Below are positions 8,026-18,029 of a stretch of DNA of 64,000 nt, one piece after another. The translations under genes and the position numbers were made by a program. The notes under the pieces were generated by a model, which did no database searches, was not told where the DNA came from, and saw nothing but the letters and a program-made list of their open reading frames with translations. Source of the DNA: Thiohalocapsa sp963695445 (lineage in GTDB: Bacteria > Pseudomonadota > Gammaproteobacteria > Chromatiales > Chromatiaceae); NCBI GenBank assembly GCA_963695445.1, contig CAVOGV010000038.1, positions 124,001 to 188,000 on the forward strand, given 5' to 3'. The stretch's first letter is position 1, and each line of letters starts with the position of its first letter.

Positions 8026-10011
8026 TTACGTCAATGGAACATCGGCGTCGCCGTCCGGGTAGTCCGGCGGATACGCCATCGTCAACGGCCTGCCTTGGCT
8101 ATCAGTCGGCTGCGCACCCGGCTCGCGCATACGGGCCCTGAGCAACGCGTAGGGGTCCTCTTGCAGCAGTGCCCAGTCGGCGCGAAGCTGGCCCCAGAGT
8201 TCCCGGACCGCGGGCGAGTAATCGGAAGGATCATTACCGTACCGCCGCACCAGATCCTTCATGAGGTTGAAGCAGATGGTGGCCTGGCCGCAGACGAGCA
8301 GCACGGGGATCTGCCAGTCCGCGTGGTCGAACCAGAACGCGGTTTCCATGCTGGCGGCCCGATCGATGCAGCAGCGGAGCTTGTCCGACGGCGGCGCCAC
8401 GCCGATTTGGTTCAGCATCTGCGCTGTCTTGAGCGCCAAACCGTCCTTTCCGGCCCCGCCTTGCCTGACTGTCTGAAGTTCATAGATTCTGTTGGACAGG
8501 CGCCGACCCTCGTAACGGGGATCGGAGTAGAACACCCAATAGCCGAGGTTGCGCGTACGCAGGGGCATGACGCCCTGGAAGGTCGCAACGGCCGAACGCC
8601 AACGCGCCTTCAGGGTCTGCTGCAAGGGGCCGATGTGGGCCGCGAGGAACGCCCGCCAGGCGCCTGCCCTGGCCTGAGGGACGGAGCTGATGGCCCGCTT
8701 CAGTTTCAGCATCGTCCACATCAGTGCCGCGGCGACGGGCACCGAGAACAATAGGGCGCTCGCATACAGGACGATATCCGTTAGGGACGCCTGCGCCATC
8801 AGGCGATGATCGAGCAGCCGGATCGCCGCGACGGCACCGGCCGTGAGACTGACGCCCGACAGCACCAACACGGCCCCGAGCAGGCCCCACAGGGGAATGC
8901 GGCCATCCCGCAACCCGTCTGTGACCGCAGGCGCCTTGCCCGCGTTGCGGCGATGGTCGTCGACGCGGTAGATCGCCTCCTCCTCGCGATCGGCATCGGA
9001 GACGATGAACAGGTCCGGCGGCGGCGGCAGCTTTTCGGCGCTGATCGTCGGGCTCGCTTCGACGATGTTGCTGCGCAGCCGTTCGGCCAGGCGCTTCAGA
9101 TTCGTGTCCTGATCCGCCAACATCAGGCTCTCGATGCCCTGGTTGTCGTAGATGCCGCCGTCCATCAGCGGCACCGGCCCGCATTGCTGTCGGCCAGCAT
9201 CCTGCAGTGGACTCGCCGCGTCCTCGACACCAAAGGTCTCCGCGATGCGCGGCGGTACCTGGCCGTCGGGCCAGCCGAAGTCGCTCGGAAACAGCATGGG
9301 CTCGAACACGCCGGGAAGACAAGATGACGCAGCGACGATGTCCGCGATGCGGATTGTCCTGGCCTCCCGCATATGCTGGTCTTGGATGTCGCCACGCACG
9401 TCGCCGACGGACTCGAGAATGAAGGCATTGCCGAACTCGACAAAGCCATCGCTCACACAAACAGGCTTGCCGCCCCTTCTGCCGCCGAAGCGAAACGCGA
9501 GCCCGCGCGAATATTCGGTGGCGTTGAGCACCACCACGTCCAACGGATAGTCCGGATTATGCTGCTGGGCATCGAGCAACTGACCCAAGGTCCAGGGTTC
9601 GCCGGTAAGCCGGGAGGCGAGAAAGCTGTCCGCGTAGACATCCGCCGCTGCGGTGATCAGGCTGCGCCGCGCGGACGGAACCCGGTAGCGTTGTTGCGCG
9701 AGGCCCTGTTTGCCGAGGCGCCTAAAGGCACCCGCCACGGCCTTGGTGTTGTGGAGGTCGGAGTAATAGTCGCCGAAAAACCGGTTGTAGTCGTAACCCG
9801 GTTCGCTCATGCACAAGGCGTACTTGGCGCCGGTAAAGCTGCCCCCCGACACGGTCGAGATCATGGTCACCCGCGGCAGCAACCCGACCCGATCCAAATA
9901 ATCCAGGGTGCCGAAGTGGAACACCGCGGCGCGGCTGCCGCCACCGGACAAGGCGATGGCGATACGCCGTGGAATGCCGCCGCCCTCCTCCTGATCGGTC
10001 TTGATGCTCAT
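8026..10011 (-). CDS. Membrane-associated patatin-like phospholipase
   Basis: Lipid acyl hydrolase of 661 residues. The patatin core is complete: oxyanion-hole loop ALSGGGSRAA near residue 20, nucleophile elbow TVSGGSFTG near residue 53, and catalytic Asp in MDGGIYDNQG near residue 280. Two hydrophobic segments follow (WGLLGAVLVLSGVSLTAG and LTDIVLYASALLFSVPVAAAL, about residues 375-440). The C-terminal 200 residues have no family I recognise. The gene follows a class III cyclase/AAA/TPR protein on the same strand after 63 bases, so the two may be co-transcribed. It probably cleaves membrane phospholipids; activation by a signal from its neighbour is inference. Confidence 0.88.
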   Translation of the reverse strand: MSIKTDQEEGGGIPRRIAIALSGGGSRAAVFHFGTLDYLDRVGLLPRVTMISTVSGGSFTGAKYALCMSEPGYDYNRFFGDYYSDLHNTKAVAGAFRRLGKQGLAQQRYRVPSARRSLITAAADVYADSFLASRLTGEPWTLGQLLDAQQHNPDYPLDVVVLNATEYSRGLAFRFGGRRGGKPVCVSDGFVEFGNAFILESVGDVRGDIQDQHMREARTIRIADIVAASSCLPGVFEPMLFPSDFGWPDGQVPPRIAETFGVEDAASPLQDAGRQQCGPVPLMDGGIYDNQGIESLMLADQDTNLKRLAERLRSNIVEASPTISAEKLPPPPDLFIVSDADREEEAIYRVDDHRRNAGKAPAVTDGLRDGRIPLWGLLGAVLVLSGVSLTAGAVAAIRLLDHRLMAQASLTDIVLYASALLFSVPVAAALMWTMLKLKRAISSVPQARAGAWRAFLAAHIGPLQQTLKARWRSAVATFQGVMPLRTRNLGYWVFYSDPRYEGRRLSNRIYELQTVRQGGAGKDGLALKTAQMLNQIGVAPPSDKLRCCIDRAASMETAFWFDHADWQIPVLLVCGQATICFNLMKDLVRRYGNDPSDYSPAVRELWGQLRADWALLQEDPYALLRARMREPGAQPTDSQGRPLTMAYPPDYPDGDADVPLT

Positions 10012-10052
10012 CGTGGGTTCGTTCCCGCATGCTGGTTAGGATGCCAACGCGT

Positions 10053-10077
10053 TAAGGCGATTTCTGTCAATCGCCTA
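10053..10077. repeat. Dispersed palindrome, copy 1
   Basis: TAAGGCGAT, an 8-base loop, then ATCGCCTA. The right arm overlaps the stop codon of the cyclase gene. The same arms with the same loop length recur at 60719-60742 after nrdB, so this is a dispersed element rather than a chance hairpin. No T-run follows, so it is not a typical terminator. Confidence 0.65.
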
Positions 10078-13000
10078 GGACCCGGCCAATTCCGCCAGCA
10101 AGGCCTTTGCGGTAACCAGGTCGGCCGTATCGAAGCCCTCGGTAAACCAGTCATAGACACCCTGGAGCTGGGCGCGGGCTTCGGCCTCGTCGCCCTGAGA
10201 GACGAGCAGCCGGGCCAGACCGATTGCCGCGCGCAACTCGAACGACCGGGCACCCTGAGCCCGCGCCAACTCCAGCGCCTGGCGATACTGTCGCTCGGCC
10301 GCGGCGACGTCCGGCTCGACCTGGGCAAGCAGTACGTCGCCCCTGAGCCGAAATAGCTCCGCTTCCCACTGATGCTCATCGTTGCGGTTGACCATGGCGA
10401 AGGCCTCATCGAGCATGGCTTTGGCCTTATCCGTTTCACCAACACTGGTCAGCGCGCCCACCGGCAGCGACGCGGCCCAGGGCCGGCCGACGCCAGCACC
10501 CTGAGTGCCGAATTCGGAGAACGCCTGATTGAACTTGGCCAGGCCCTGCGCGATGTCGCCCTGATCGATCAGGATCAGACCTTCGTCGAGGGTGGCGACG
10601 GACCCAAGATAGGTGATGTTGTGCCTGGTCGTGATCTCCCGCAACTCCGGCAGCATGGCCGCCGCGGCGTCGAATTGACCGGCGCAGATGCGGGCGGCAC
10701 AGGCCCAGTGCAGGGCCATGGCCAGGGCGAAGGGCTGCGCGAGCGCCCGCGCGGAGGCGATGGCCTTGTCGGCGATGGCCTGAGACTGGATGGGATAACC
10801 GAGCAGCCAGAGGGTCCAGATCAGATGAATCAGGGCACTCAGCCCCGGATCAAGCTGCGCGGACAGCGTGCGCTGGGACTGCTCGGACGGCTCGTAGAGG
10901 GCGACCGCCGCCTCCAGCTCCTGCCGGGACAAGACGAACTCCCCCTGCCAGAACACGATGCAGCCGAGCATCCAGTGCCCGACCATCAAGGCGGTCTTGT
11001 CCTGGGCCTTCTGACCCAGGGCGACCACCTGCTCGGCCTGGGCGCGAGCCCGTTTGAGCTCCCCGCGAATGTAATAGCAGGCATACAGACCGCGGAGCGC
11101 GTCCATCAGCATGGGACCGTCGCCGACTCGGTCACAGAGTTCGCGCGCCCTGACGAACGCCGCCTCTGCCTCCACGCTGGCGAAGCCCCTGGTGGCGCGA
11201 TAGGCGGCGCCGAGCAGGATGCGCAGTTCCAACTCACCACGATCGCGTTGCGCGGACTCGGGCAGCTCCTCAAGCAGCTTCAGCGCCTTGCTGACATGTG
11301 CGACGACGTCCAAATTGGCGGAGCGCGCCAGCGCGCGCTTGCCCGCCTCGCCCCAGTAGCGAACCGCGGGCTCGATCAAGCCGGCACCGGTGTAATGGTG
11401 GGCAAGCACCTCGGGCTCCAGGCGCGCCGTTTCCGGGTAGTCTTGCTCCAACACCCGGGCGGTGTGCGCATGCAGGGCCTGTCGGCGACTCTTGAGGAGG
11501 CTCTCGTAAGCGGCATCCTGCAACAGGGCATGCTTGAACGTGTAGGTGGATGCCGGAGGCACGCCGCGGCTGAAGATGATCTCCGCATCAACAAGCTGCT
11601 CCAGCGCGAGCTGCACCTGATGCTCCGTCGCACTGGAGATGGCCGCAACCAGGCGGAACGGGAATTCTCGCCCGATCACCGAGCCGATCTGGGCGATCTC
11701 CTTGATCGGAGCCAATCGCCCGAGGCGGGCAAGCAGCGACTCCTGCAGCGTGGCCGGGATGCTCAGCGACGGCAATGGCTGGGACAGCACATAAGCATCG
11801 GCCTGCTCATCCAGGACGCCGGACTCCAGCACGTTCTTGGTCAATTCTTCGATGAACAGCGGCACACCATCTGTCTTCGCCACGATCCGGTCCGCGACCT
11901 CGGCCGGCAGACGCTTGCCCCCTGCCACGTTCGAGACCATCCGCTCGCTGGCCTCGCGACTTAATCGATTGAGGCGCAAGGTGACGATGCGCTCGGAGTC
12001 GCCCCAAGGGGGTTCGAACTCGGGACGCCAGGTGGCGAGCATGAGCACCGACAACGATTCCAGACGCTGAATGGCCTCGCCGACCAACTCCAGCGAGCTA
12101 GGATCAACCCAATGCAGGTCTTCGAAGATCAGCAGCAACGGCTGCCGGGCGGTCAGCTGTACCAGGAGATTCAATAGCGCCGCGGCGGTCTTCGCCTTCT
12201 TTTCCTCCGGAATCATTGGAGGTAATGCATCGCGTTGCGGAATCGGAATCGACAACAATTCCGCAACCAGCGGCAGGGTTTCCCGATCTTCGGCGTCGGG
12301 GTCCAACACCGCTTCCAGCTTGGCCAGACGCTCGCTGTCGCCTTCGTCTGGGCGAAGACTGGCCAGTTTCTCGATGCCTCGAATCAGCGGATAGAGGGCC
12401 GTATTGGAATAGAACGGCGAGCACTGGAGCCGTAGGCACTGCGCGCCCGAGTCGGTGACCGTGGCATCGAGCGCCTCCACCAGCCGGGATTTGCCAATGC
12501 CGGGCTCGGCACAGATACCCACCGCCTGTCCCTCGCCCTGGATGACCTTTTGCCAGTGATCGAGCAGGGTTTCGAACTCACGCCGGCGCCCGACCATCGG
12601 TGTCAGCTCCCCTGTCCGGCGCGCCTCGAAGCGGCTTGCGCCCTCGTTGACGCGATCGACGCGCCACACCGATACGGGCTGGCCGATCCCTTTGAATTGC
12701 CGCGTACCCAGGTCCGTGAGTTCGAACAACCCCCGCACCAACGTCTCGGTGGTCGTGCCGATGACGAGCTGGTTGGGCTCGGCCGAGGACTGCAGACGTG
12801 CCGCCAGGTTCGGCGTCTCGCCGACAACCGCCTTCTCCTCCGCGGCACTGCCCTCACCGATCAGATCACCGACCACCACCAAGCCGGTCGCGACGCCAAC
12901 GCGGACCGCGTAATGGACGCCATTCGGCTTGGCCTTGTCTGTATTGAGACTGCCGACCGCTGCGATCACTTCGAGCCCGGCGCGCAGTGCGCGCTCGGCA

Positions 13001-13518
13001 TCATTCTCATGGGGCGACGGATAGCCGAAGTAGGCCATGATGCCGTCACCAAGAAAACGGGCCACATAGCCTTCATAACGATGGATCGCACCGCTGACGA
13101 CCCGCTGGTAGGCACGAATGACCAAACGCAGATCCTCCGGATCGATGCGTCCGGACAGATCCGTCGAACCCACCAGGTCGCAGAACATGACGCTGAGATA
13201 GCGGCGTTCGGGGTCGCCGGCATGCTGTTGTCGGCTCGGCAGGGTGCCGCTGGCGGTGGTCGCGGCAGCGCCGGTAGCCGTGCAATTAGCCGCACCAGCA
13301 GCCGCGGAGGCATTGGACCGCGTGGAAGCGTCGGAGACGGGATCGGAGTCTCCAGCCTGCTCAATTTTTAGGGCATGGCCGCAACCGCCGCAATATTTCT
13401 CCCCGATCTGGTTCTCAAACCCGCAGGCGGCGCAGATCAGCGGCAAGGGCGCGCCGCATTCGGCACAAAAGCGCCGGCCCTCCCTGTTCAAGGTATTGCA
13501 GCTGTGACAGATGGGCAC
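10075..13518 (-). CDS. Zinc-ribbon / class III nucleotidyl cyclase / AAA / TPR signalling protein
   Basis: Protein of 1147 residues. Residues 1-50 hold two CxxC zinc ribbons (CHSC, CAEC, CAAC, CGGC). Residues about 105-290 form a class III cyclase domain with both metal Asp sites (VMFCDLVGSTDLS and FLGDGIMAYFGYP) and the Asn/Arg transition-state pair (NLAAR), so it should be active. At about residue 345 AEPGIGKSRLVEA is a Walker A motif of an STAND-like ATPase, with LLLIFEDLHWVD as Walker B. The C-terminal half is made of TPR-like helical repeats. The input and the cyclic nucleotide made are unknown. A patatin-like phospholipase gene follows on the same strand. Confidence 0.88.
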   Translation of the reverse strand: MPICHSCNTLNREGRRFCAECGAPLPLICAACGFENQIGEKYCGGCGHALKIEQAGDSDPVSDASTRSNASAAAGAANCTATGAAATTASGTLPSRQQHAGDPERRYLSVMFCDLVGSTDLSGRIDPEDLRLVIRAYQRVVSGAIHRYEGYVARFLGDGIMAYFGYPSPHENDAERALRAGLEVIAAVGSLNTDKAKPNGVHYAVRVGVATGLVVVGDLIGEGSAAEEKAVVGETPNLAARLQSSAEPNQLVIGTTTETLVRGLFELTDLGTRQFKGIGQPVSVWRVDRVNEGASRFEARRTGELTPMVGRRREFETLLDHWQKVIQGEGQAVGICAEPGIGKSRLVEALDATVTDSGAQCLRLQCSPFYSNTALYPLIRGIEKLASLRPDEGDSERLAKLEAVLDPDAEDRETLPLVAELLSIPIPQRDALPPMIPEEKKAKTAAALLNLLVQLTARQPLLLIFEDLHWVDPSSLELVGEAIQRLESLSVLMLATWRPEFEPPWGDSERIVTLRLNRLSREASERMVSNVAGGKRLPAEVADRIVAKTDGVPLFIEELTKNVLESGVLDEQADAYVLSQPLPSLSIPATLQESLLARLGRLAPIKEIAQIGSVIGREFPFRLVAAISSATEHQVQLALEQLVDAEIIFSRGVPPASTYTFKHALLQDAAYESLLKSRRQALHAHTARVLEQDYPETARLEPEVLAHHYTGAGLIEPAVRYWGEAGKRALARSANLDVVAHVSKALKLLEELPESAQRDRGELELRILLGAAYRATRGFASVEAEAAFVRARELCDRVGDGPMLMDALRGLYACYYIRGELKRARAQAEQVVALGQKAQDKTALMVGHWMLGCIVFWQGEFVLSRQELEAAVALYEPSEQSQRTLSAQLDPGLSALIHLIWTLWLLGYPIQSQAIADKAIASARALAQPFALAMALHWACAARICAGQFDAAAAMLPELREITTRHNITYLGSVATLDEGLILIDQGDIAQGLAKFNQAFSEFGTQGAGVGRPWAASLPVGALTSVGETDKAKAMLDEAFAMVNRNDEHQWEAELFRLRGDVLLAQVEPDVAAAERQYRQALELARAQGARSFELRAAIGLARLLVSQGDEAEARAQLQGVYDWFTEGFDTADLVTAKALLAELAGS

Positions 13519-13595
13519 GGAGTTCTCCGGTGCGTTGTTTCATTGACAATCTAGACAATCTACTGGCGCGAACTCCGTGTTGCTGACCGGCGTTG

Positions 13596-15251
13596 TTATG
13601 CAATCCTCTGGGTCGACTCGACGCCTTGCTGTGTCGGGTTGAACCCCCCGAGATCCGGTATCAGGGATTCGGCCAGGCGACCCTTCGCATCGGTCACCAT
13701 AGTCGGTCGAAAATAGTCCTCGTAGCGTGCACTCACCGCGAACACTGGCCGATAGCGCCGATCAAGGGTCTCGGTCGTCGCGATGTAGGTCCGCCGGTCA
13801 GCGGACGCGCCATTGAATCCAAGGCGGGTCGGCGCACTCGCCAGCGCGGGTGCTACGGTCATCGCCGCGGACGACATCGGAATGGCGAGCTGCCACGGAC
13901 TCAAGCGCCTACTGTAGCGACGCAGGAAGCCCAGGGTGTGGCGCATTACCTGCCGACGGTAGCCGCGCAGGTACGGCAGGCCGCGCAAAAATTCCGCTAC
14001 CTCATCCATGGGATCAAGAGGATAGGTCACCAAGGTCGAGCCGTCCATATCGCGCAGCTTGGTCAGCGGCAGCAGCAGCCCCTTGTCCAGGCACTCGTGG
14101 AAGTACGGCGTCCCGAGCAACGGGATGGATTGGTTGACGAAGGCCGGCAGCGGAATCTCCGGGTTACCAGTGATGTACGCCAGTTCCTCGTGGCAGTCGC
14201 GCAGCCGGCGCGTGGTCAGATCCAGGATCACCCCATAGGCGAACACGACGCCCGAGTCCAGGCACTCGCGGATCAGTTCGGTCTGCGGCCTGGGGGTGTT
14301 CTGCAGCTTGCCGAAACGCCGCAGGTGTTCGTCCTGAAACGATTCGACGCCGCTGAACAGCCCCATGCAGCCGGCTTCCCGAACTAGTGCGAGGTTGCCC
14401 TCGCCGAGAAAGAAATCCTGCGTGACCAAGGCGGTCCAGCGCCCGAACCGCCTTTCATGCCAGAGCTCACGAAGCATTTCGACGCGGGCGCGAAACTGCT
14501 TCCGGTTATTGCCGTAAAAGTTGTTGTCGAGGAATGTGAGCAACTGCGGTTTGTCCAGCGCGAGGATCTGGCGCCGAACGTAATCCACGTCATAGTTGCG
14601 ATAGCGCTGGCCCTCGCCAGTGAGCGAGCAGAAGCCGCAGCTGAAGTTGCAGTTGCGGCTGGCCTCGAGATAGGCGATGCGTCCGAACCAGTAAGTCAGG
14701 TCGAAGCGCGGGAACATCTCATCGGCCTGATAGCGTTGCCCCAGGGCCTCGGCGACGACATCTCGAAGTTCCTCGATGTCACCCGTGCAGGGGTAGTCGA
14801 AAAAGCGGGCGGAATAGCGTGGCAGCGCGCGTACCGCGGGACCGCCGGCAACGACGATGACCCTGGGATTAAGCGTGCGCGCATAGGCGGTGAGCTGACG
14901 CATGCGATCGAAGGCCACGGTCAGGCCGGTCAGAACCAGCAAGTCCGGCCAGCCGAGCAGACCCGGATCATCGAGGGGGCCGCTGTATTGCTCGTTGTAA
15001 AGGCGGACCTCGCAATGCGCGGGGTGAAAGGCGCCAGCAAGGTAGGTGGGGCCAATCGACTGGGGGGCACTGAAGGGGCGACCGCCGTCGCGACGCAGGT
15101 CGTCGAAATAGGCGTTGACGAGCAGTACGCGCGGTCGGTACATCGAGAAACGCGGCCGGACCGCGCCATCGTCGCACCTTGGCATACTCGCTCCTATCAC
15201 ACAACGATACCGCCCCCGGTCGAGCAAACGCCGGGCGAGGGCCAAACTCAC
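13596..15251 (-). CDS. B12-binding-domain radical SAM protein
   Basis: About 515-551 residues. The N-terminal part (RVLLVNAYFDDLR, ILT-like strands, VVAGGPAVRALP) matches a cobalamin-binding-type Rossmann domain, although no DxHxxG motif is obvious. The radical SAM core follows with the [4Fe-4S] motif CNFSCGFC near residue 225 of the long form. The chemistry is unknown; the family includes methyltransferases and ring-forming enzymes. Starts at 15251, 15185 (MPRCDDG) or 15143 (MYRPRVLLVN) are possible; the last is the most natural domain start. No partner gene identifies the substrate. Confidence 0.78.
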   Translation of the reverse strand: MSLALARRLLDRGRYRCVIGASMPRCDDGAVRPRFSMYRPRVLLVNAYFDDLRRDGGRPFSAPQSIGPTYLAGAFHPAHCEVRLYNEQYSGPLDDPGLLGWPDLLVLTGLTVAFDRMRQLTAYARTLNPRVIVVAGGPAVRALPRYSARFFDYPCTGDIEELRDVVAEALGQRYQADEMFPRFDLTYWFGRIAYLEASRNCNFSCGFCSLTGEGQRYRNYDVDYVRRQILALDKPQLLTFLDNNFYGNNRKQFRARVEMLRELWHERRFGRWTALVTQDFFLGEGNLALVREAGCMGLFSGVESFQDEHLRRFGKLQNTPRPQTELIRECLDSGVVFAYGVILDLTTRRLRDCHEELAYITGNPEIPLPAFVNQSIPLLGTPYFHECLDKGLLLPLTKLRDMDGSTLVTYPLDPMDEVAEFLRGLPYLRGYRRQVMRHTLGFLRRYSRRLSPWQLAIPMSSAAMTVAPALASAPTRLGFNGASADRRTYIATTETLDRRYRPVFAVSARYEDYFRPTMVTDAKGRLAESLIPDLGGFNPTQQGVESTQRIA

Positions 15252-15532
15252 GCAGGCCTGATCCTACGCGATCTCGCGCGGATAGTATGCAACGCATCGC
15301 GGGAAACATTTCCTATCCGATCATCGAGGATTTACTTCCCACAGCCGATCTCAATCTCTAGACTGGACTCGATCATCCGGTCAGCAAGCGAACCGAAGCT
15401 CGATGACTGACTCTAAATGGACCTGTGACCGCCGCGTATCGGCGACGCGGCCACCGGTCTCGCGTACCGAATGACCGAAACAAACACGAGGCACGGCCAA
15501 TTGAGCCGCGCCCTGACCACTGGAGGAAAACG

Positions 15533-17527
15533 ATGGGTAACCATCCCATGCCGTCAGAGCACGGCAATCTGGTCATGACGGCCCTGCGCGGCGGTCGACC
15601 GGCTGCCGATGTCGATCAGTGGGTGCTGGCTTCCTGGCACCGCTGCATCGACGAATATCACCTCGACCCGGAACACTTCGGCGAACTGGAGATCGTCGAC
15701 AAGGCGGCGCTGCTGGAGCGCCGCGAGCGTTGTTGCGACCTGGTCGAGATCGCCAAGGGCGAGATGACCAATCTGTATCAGCAGGTGGCCGGCTCAGGCT
15801 ACTCGATCCTGTTGTCCGATCCCGAGGGCGTGGTGCTGAATTACGTCGGCGACCCGCTGTTCACCACCGCGGCGGCCAGCACCGGCATGCAGACCGGCGC
15901 GGTCTGGGCCGAGCGCTCCCAAGGCACCAACGGTATCGGCACTTGCCTGGCGGAGAAGCGGCCGCTGGTCATCCACAAGCACGAGCATTTCTTTACCAAG
16001 AACACCCGCCTGACCTGCTCCGCCGCCCCGATCTTCGACCCCACCGGCAAGCTGGCGGGCGTGCTCGACGCATCGAGCGAATCCCACCTGGGCCAGCAGC
16101 ACACGATGGTGCTGGTCAACATGTCCACGCAGTTGATCGAGAACCGCCTGTTCACGTGCCGGATGCGCGATCAGTACATCCTGCGCTTCCACAGCCGACC
16201 GGAGTTCGTCGGCACCCTCGGTGAAGGTGCCATTGCCTTCGACGGCGCCGGCAAGATACGCGCGGCCAACCGCAGCGCCCTGTTCCAGCTCGGCCTGCCA
16301 TCGGTCGACGCCATCGCCGATAGCCCGATCGAGTCGATCTTCAACCTGCGCGCCGACGAGCCCTTCACGCTCGCCAAGGCGCATCCTGCCCAGCCTCAGC
16401 CGCTGCGCGACATCGAGCGCGGCAAGCGCTTTTTCGCGCTGTTCCAGTTGCCTATGACGGCGACGCACGGTGCGGCGCCGTTGCCGACGAGTGCTGGCAA
16501 TGCGCACGCCGTCGCCAGCAAGAAGGCGGGCGGCATGACGCGCACGGAGCGTTGTCCGCTGGCCGCCGCGAACGCCGACGGCGCATCGCTGCACGCACTC
16601 GACTTCGGCGACACGCGCATGCGCCGCAACGCCGAACGCGCCGTCAAGCTGATGGAAAAGGACCTCCCGTTCATGATCCTGGGCGAGACCGGCACCGGCA
16701 AGGACATGTTCGCGAAGGCCGTGCACCAGGCCAGCCCACGCCGCGACAAGCCCTACGTGGCAGTCAACTGCGCGTCGATCCCCGAGAGCCTGATCGAGAG
16801 CGAGCTGTTTGGCTATCGCCCCGGCGCCTTCACCGGCGCCAGTCGCGAGGGCAGCCGTGGCAAGATCGTACAGGCCGACGGCGGCACCCTGTTCCTGGAC
16901 GAGATCGGCGACATGCCCATTCATCTGCAGGCGCGCCTGCTGCGGGTGCTGGAGGAGCGGGAGGTCATCCCGCTGGGCGGCGAGACGCCGATCAAGGTGG
17001 ACATCCATCTGATCAGCGCCACCCATCAGGATCTGCTGCAAAAGGTCGAGGAAGGCAGCTTCCGCCAGGACCTCTACTACCGCCTGCACGGCATCAGCCT
17101 CGTCATGCCGCCGTTGCGCGACCGTGAAGACCGCCTGGAGCTGATCCGCCACCTGACCGACCTGGAGGCGGGCGGCCCGGACCGCATCGACATCGAGCCC
17201 GATGCGCTGGAGGCCCTGGTCGATTACGACTGGCCCGGCAATATCCGACAATTGCGCACCGTGCTGCGCATGCTGATCGGTCTCTGCGAGAACGGCTGCA
17301 TCCGCTCCTATGACCTGCCGGAGGAGCTGTTCCTGTCGACGGGCGATGGCGAGACACCCCAGCCGCGTCCGAGCGATCCGCTTGGGGTGGCCGAGCGCGA
17401 CGCCATCCTGCGCGAACTGGAGGCCGCTCACTGGAACGTCACCCGCGTGGCGACCAAGCTCTCGCTGAGCCGCAACACCCTGTATCGAAAAATGAAACGT
17501 TATGGCATCAAGCCCTCACGCATGTGA
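15533..17527 (+). CDS. Sigma-54-dependent Fis-family regulator (AcoR-like)
   Basis: Activator of 664 residues. The N-terminal half holds a GAF-type sensor (ERSQGTNGIGTCLAEKRPL and VIHKHEHF, as in AcoR-like proteins) and a degenerate PAS-like stretch. The AAA+ domain has Walker A GETGTGKD, the sigma-54 contact loop GAFTGA and Walker B GGTLFLDEIGD, so it should remodel sigma-54 holoenzyme. A Fis-type helix-turn-helix closes the protein (NVTRVATKLSLSRNTLYRKMKRYGI). The start at 15533 follows a strong GGAGGAAAAC ribosome site. Pterin genes follow 4 bases later, so it may control or be co-transcribed with them. The effector ligand is unknown. Confidence 0.9.
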   Translation: MGNHPMPSEHGNLVMTALRGGRPAADVDQWVLASWHRCIDEYHLDPEHFGELEIVDKAALLERRERCCDLVEIAKGEMTNLYQQVAGSGYSILLSDPEGVVLNYVGDPLFTTAAASTGMQTGAVWAERSQGTNGIGTCLAEKRPLVIHKHEHFFTKNTRLTCSAAPIFDPTGKLAGVLDASSESHLGQQHTMVLVNMSTQLIENRLFTCRMRDQYILRFHSRPEFVGTLGEGAIAFDGAGKIRAANRSALFQLGLPSVDAIADSPIESIFNLRADEPFTLAKAHPAQPQPLRDIERGKRFFALFQLPMTATHGAAPLPTSAGNAHAVASKKAGGMTRTERCPLAAANADGASLHALDFGDTRMRRNAERAVKLMEKDLPFMILGETGTGKDMFAKAVHQASPRRDKPYVAVNCASIPESLIESELFGYRPGAFTGASREGSRGKIVQADGGTLFLDEIGDMPIHLQARLLRVLEEREVIPLGGETPIKVDIHLISATHQDLLQKVEEGSFRQDLYYRLHGISLVMPPLRDREDRLELIRHLTDLEAGGPDRIDIEPDALEALVDYDWPGNIRQLRTVLRMLIGLCENGCIRSYDLPEELFLSTGDGETPQPRPSDPLGVAERDAILRELEAAHWNVTRVATKLSLSRNTLYRKMKRYGIKPSRM

Positions 17528-17531
17528 GCAC

Positions 17532-18029
17532 ATGAGCGAGTTCGCGGTACGGGTTCACCCCGGAGAGCTGCATTTCAACGCGGCCCATTTCATCACCTTC
17601 AACGGCACCTGCGAGAACCTGCACGGGCACAACTTCCACGTCAAACTGGAGGCGCGTGGAGGCAACACGGGCGATGCGTTCGTCATCGACTTCGTGCTGC
17701 TCAACCGCCTCGCCGCCGGCGTCTGCCAGGAACTCCACGACGGCGTCCTGCTGCCCGGCGCCAGCGCCGAGGTCGAGATCACCGAGCAGGACGGCCTGGT
17801 CACGGCCAGCAGCTACGGCAAACGCTTCACGCTGTCGGCGCAGAGTGCGATTATCCTGCCGCTGCCGAACACCACCGCCGAGATGCTCGCGCTGCACATC
17901 AGCAATCGCCTGGTGGAAGCTCTCGGCGCGCAAGACGCGCTGGCCAATCTGCACTCCCTGGAGGTGGCGGTGGAGGAAGCCGACAATCAATGGGGCATTC
18001 ACCGACGGACCTTTGGCGTTGACCGCTGA
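17532..18029 (+). CDS. 6-pyruvoyl-tetrahydropterin synthase / QueD-family protein
   Basis: Protein of 165 residues of the PTPS/6-carboxytetrahydropterin synthase fold. Zinc-binding histidines are visible in FNAAHF and ENLHGHNFHVKLE, with the catalytic Cys in NGTCENLHGH. The start MSEFAVRVHPG at 17532 lies 4 bases after the regulator stop. With a DmrB-like flavoprotein and a DUF6513 dihydropteroate-synthase-like gene downstream, it more likely serves tetrahydromethanopterin synthesis than queuosine, although the family also includes QueD. Its stop overlaps the next start. Confidence 0.85.
   Translation: MSEFAVRVHPGELHFNAAHFITFNGTCENLHGHNFHVKLEARGGNTGDAFVIDFVLLNRLAAGVCQELHDGVLLPGASAEVEITEQDGLVTASSYGKRFTLSAQSAIILPLPNTTAEMLALHISNRLVEALGAQDALANLHSLEVAVEEADNQWGIHRRTFGVDR

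Noticed and set aside
10372..11964. 530-residue frame antisense to the cyclase gene
   Set aside because: Shadow frame; the minus-strand protein has clear cyclase, AAA and TPR domains.
8026..13518. Calling the patatin/cyclase pair CBASS
   Set aside because: There is no CD-NTase; the cyclase is class III. The lipase resembles CBASS patatins only in its general fold.
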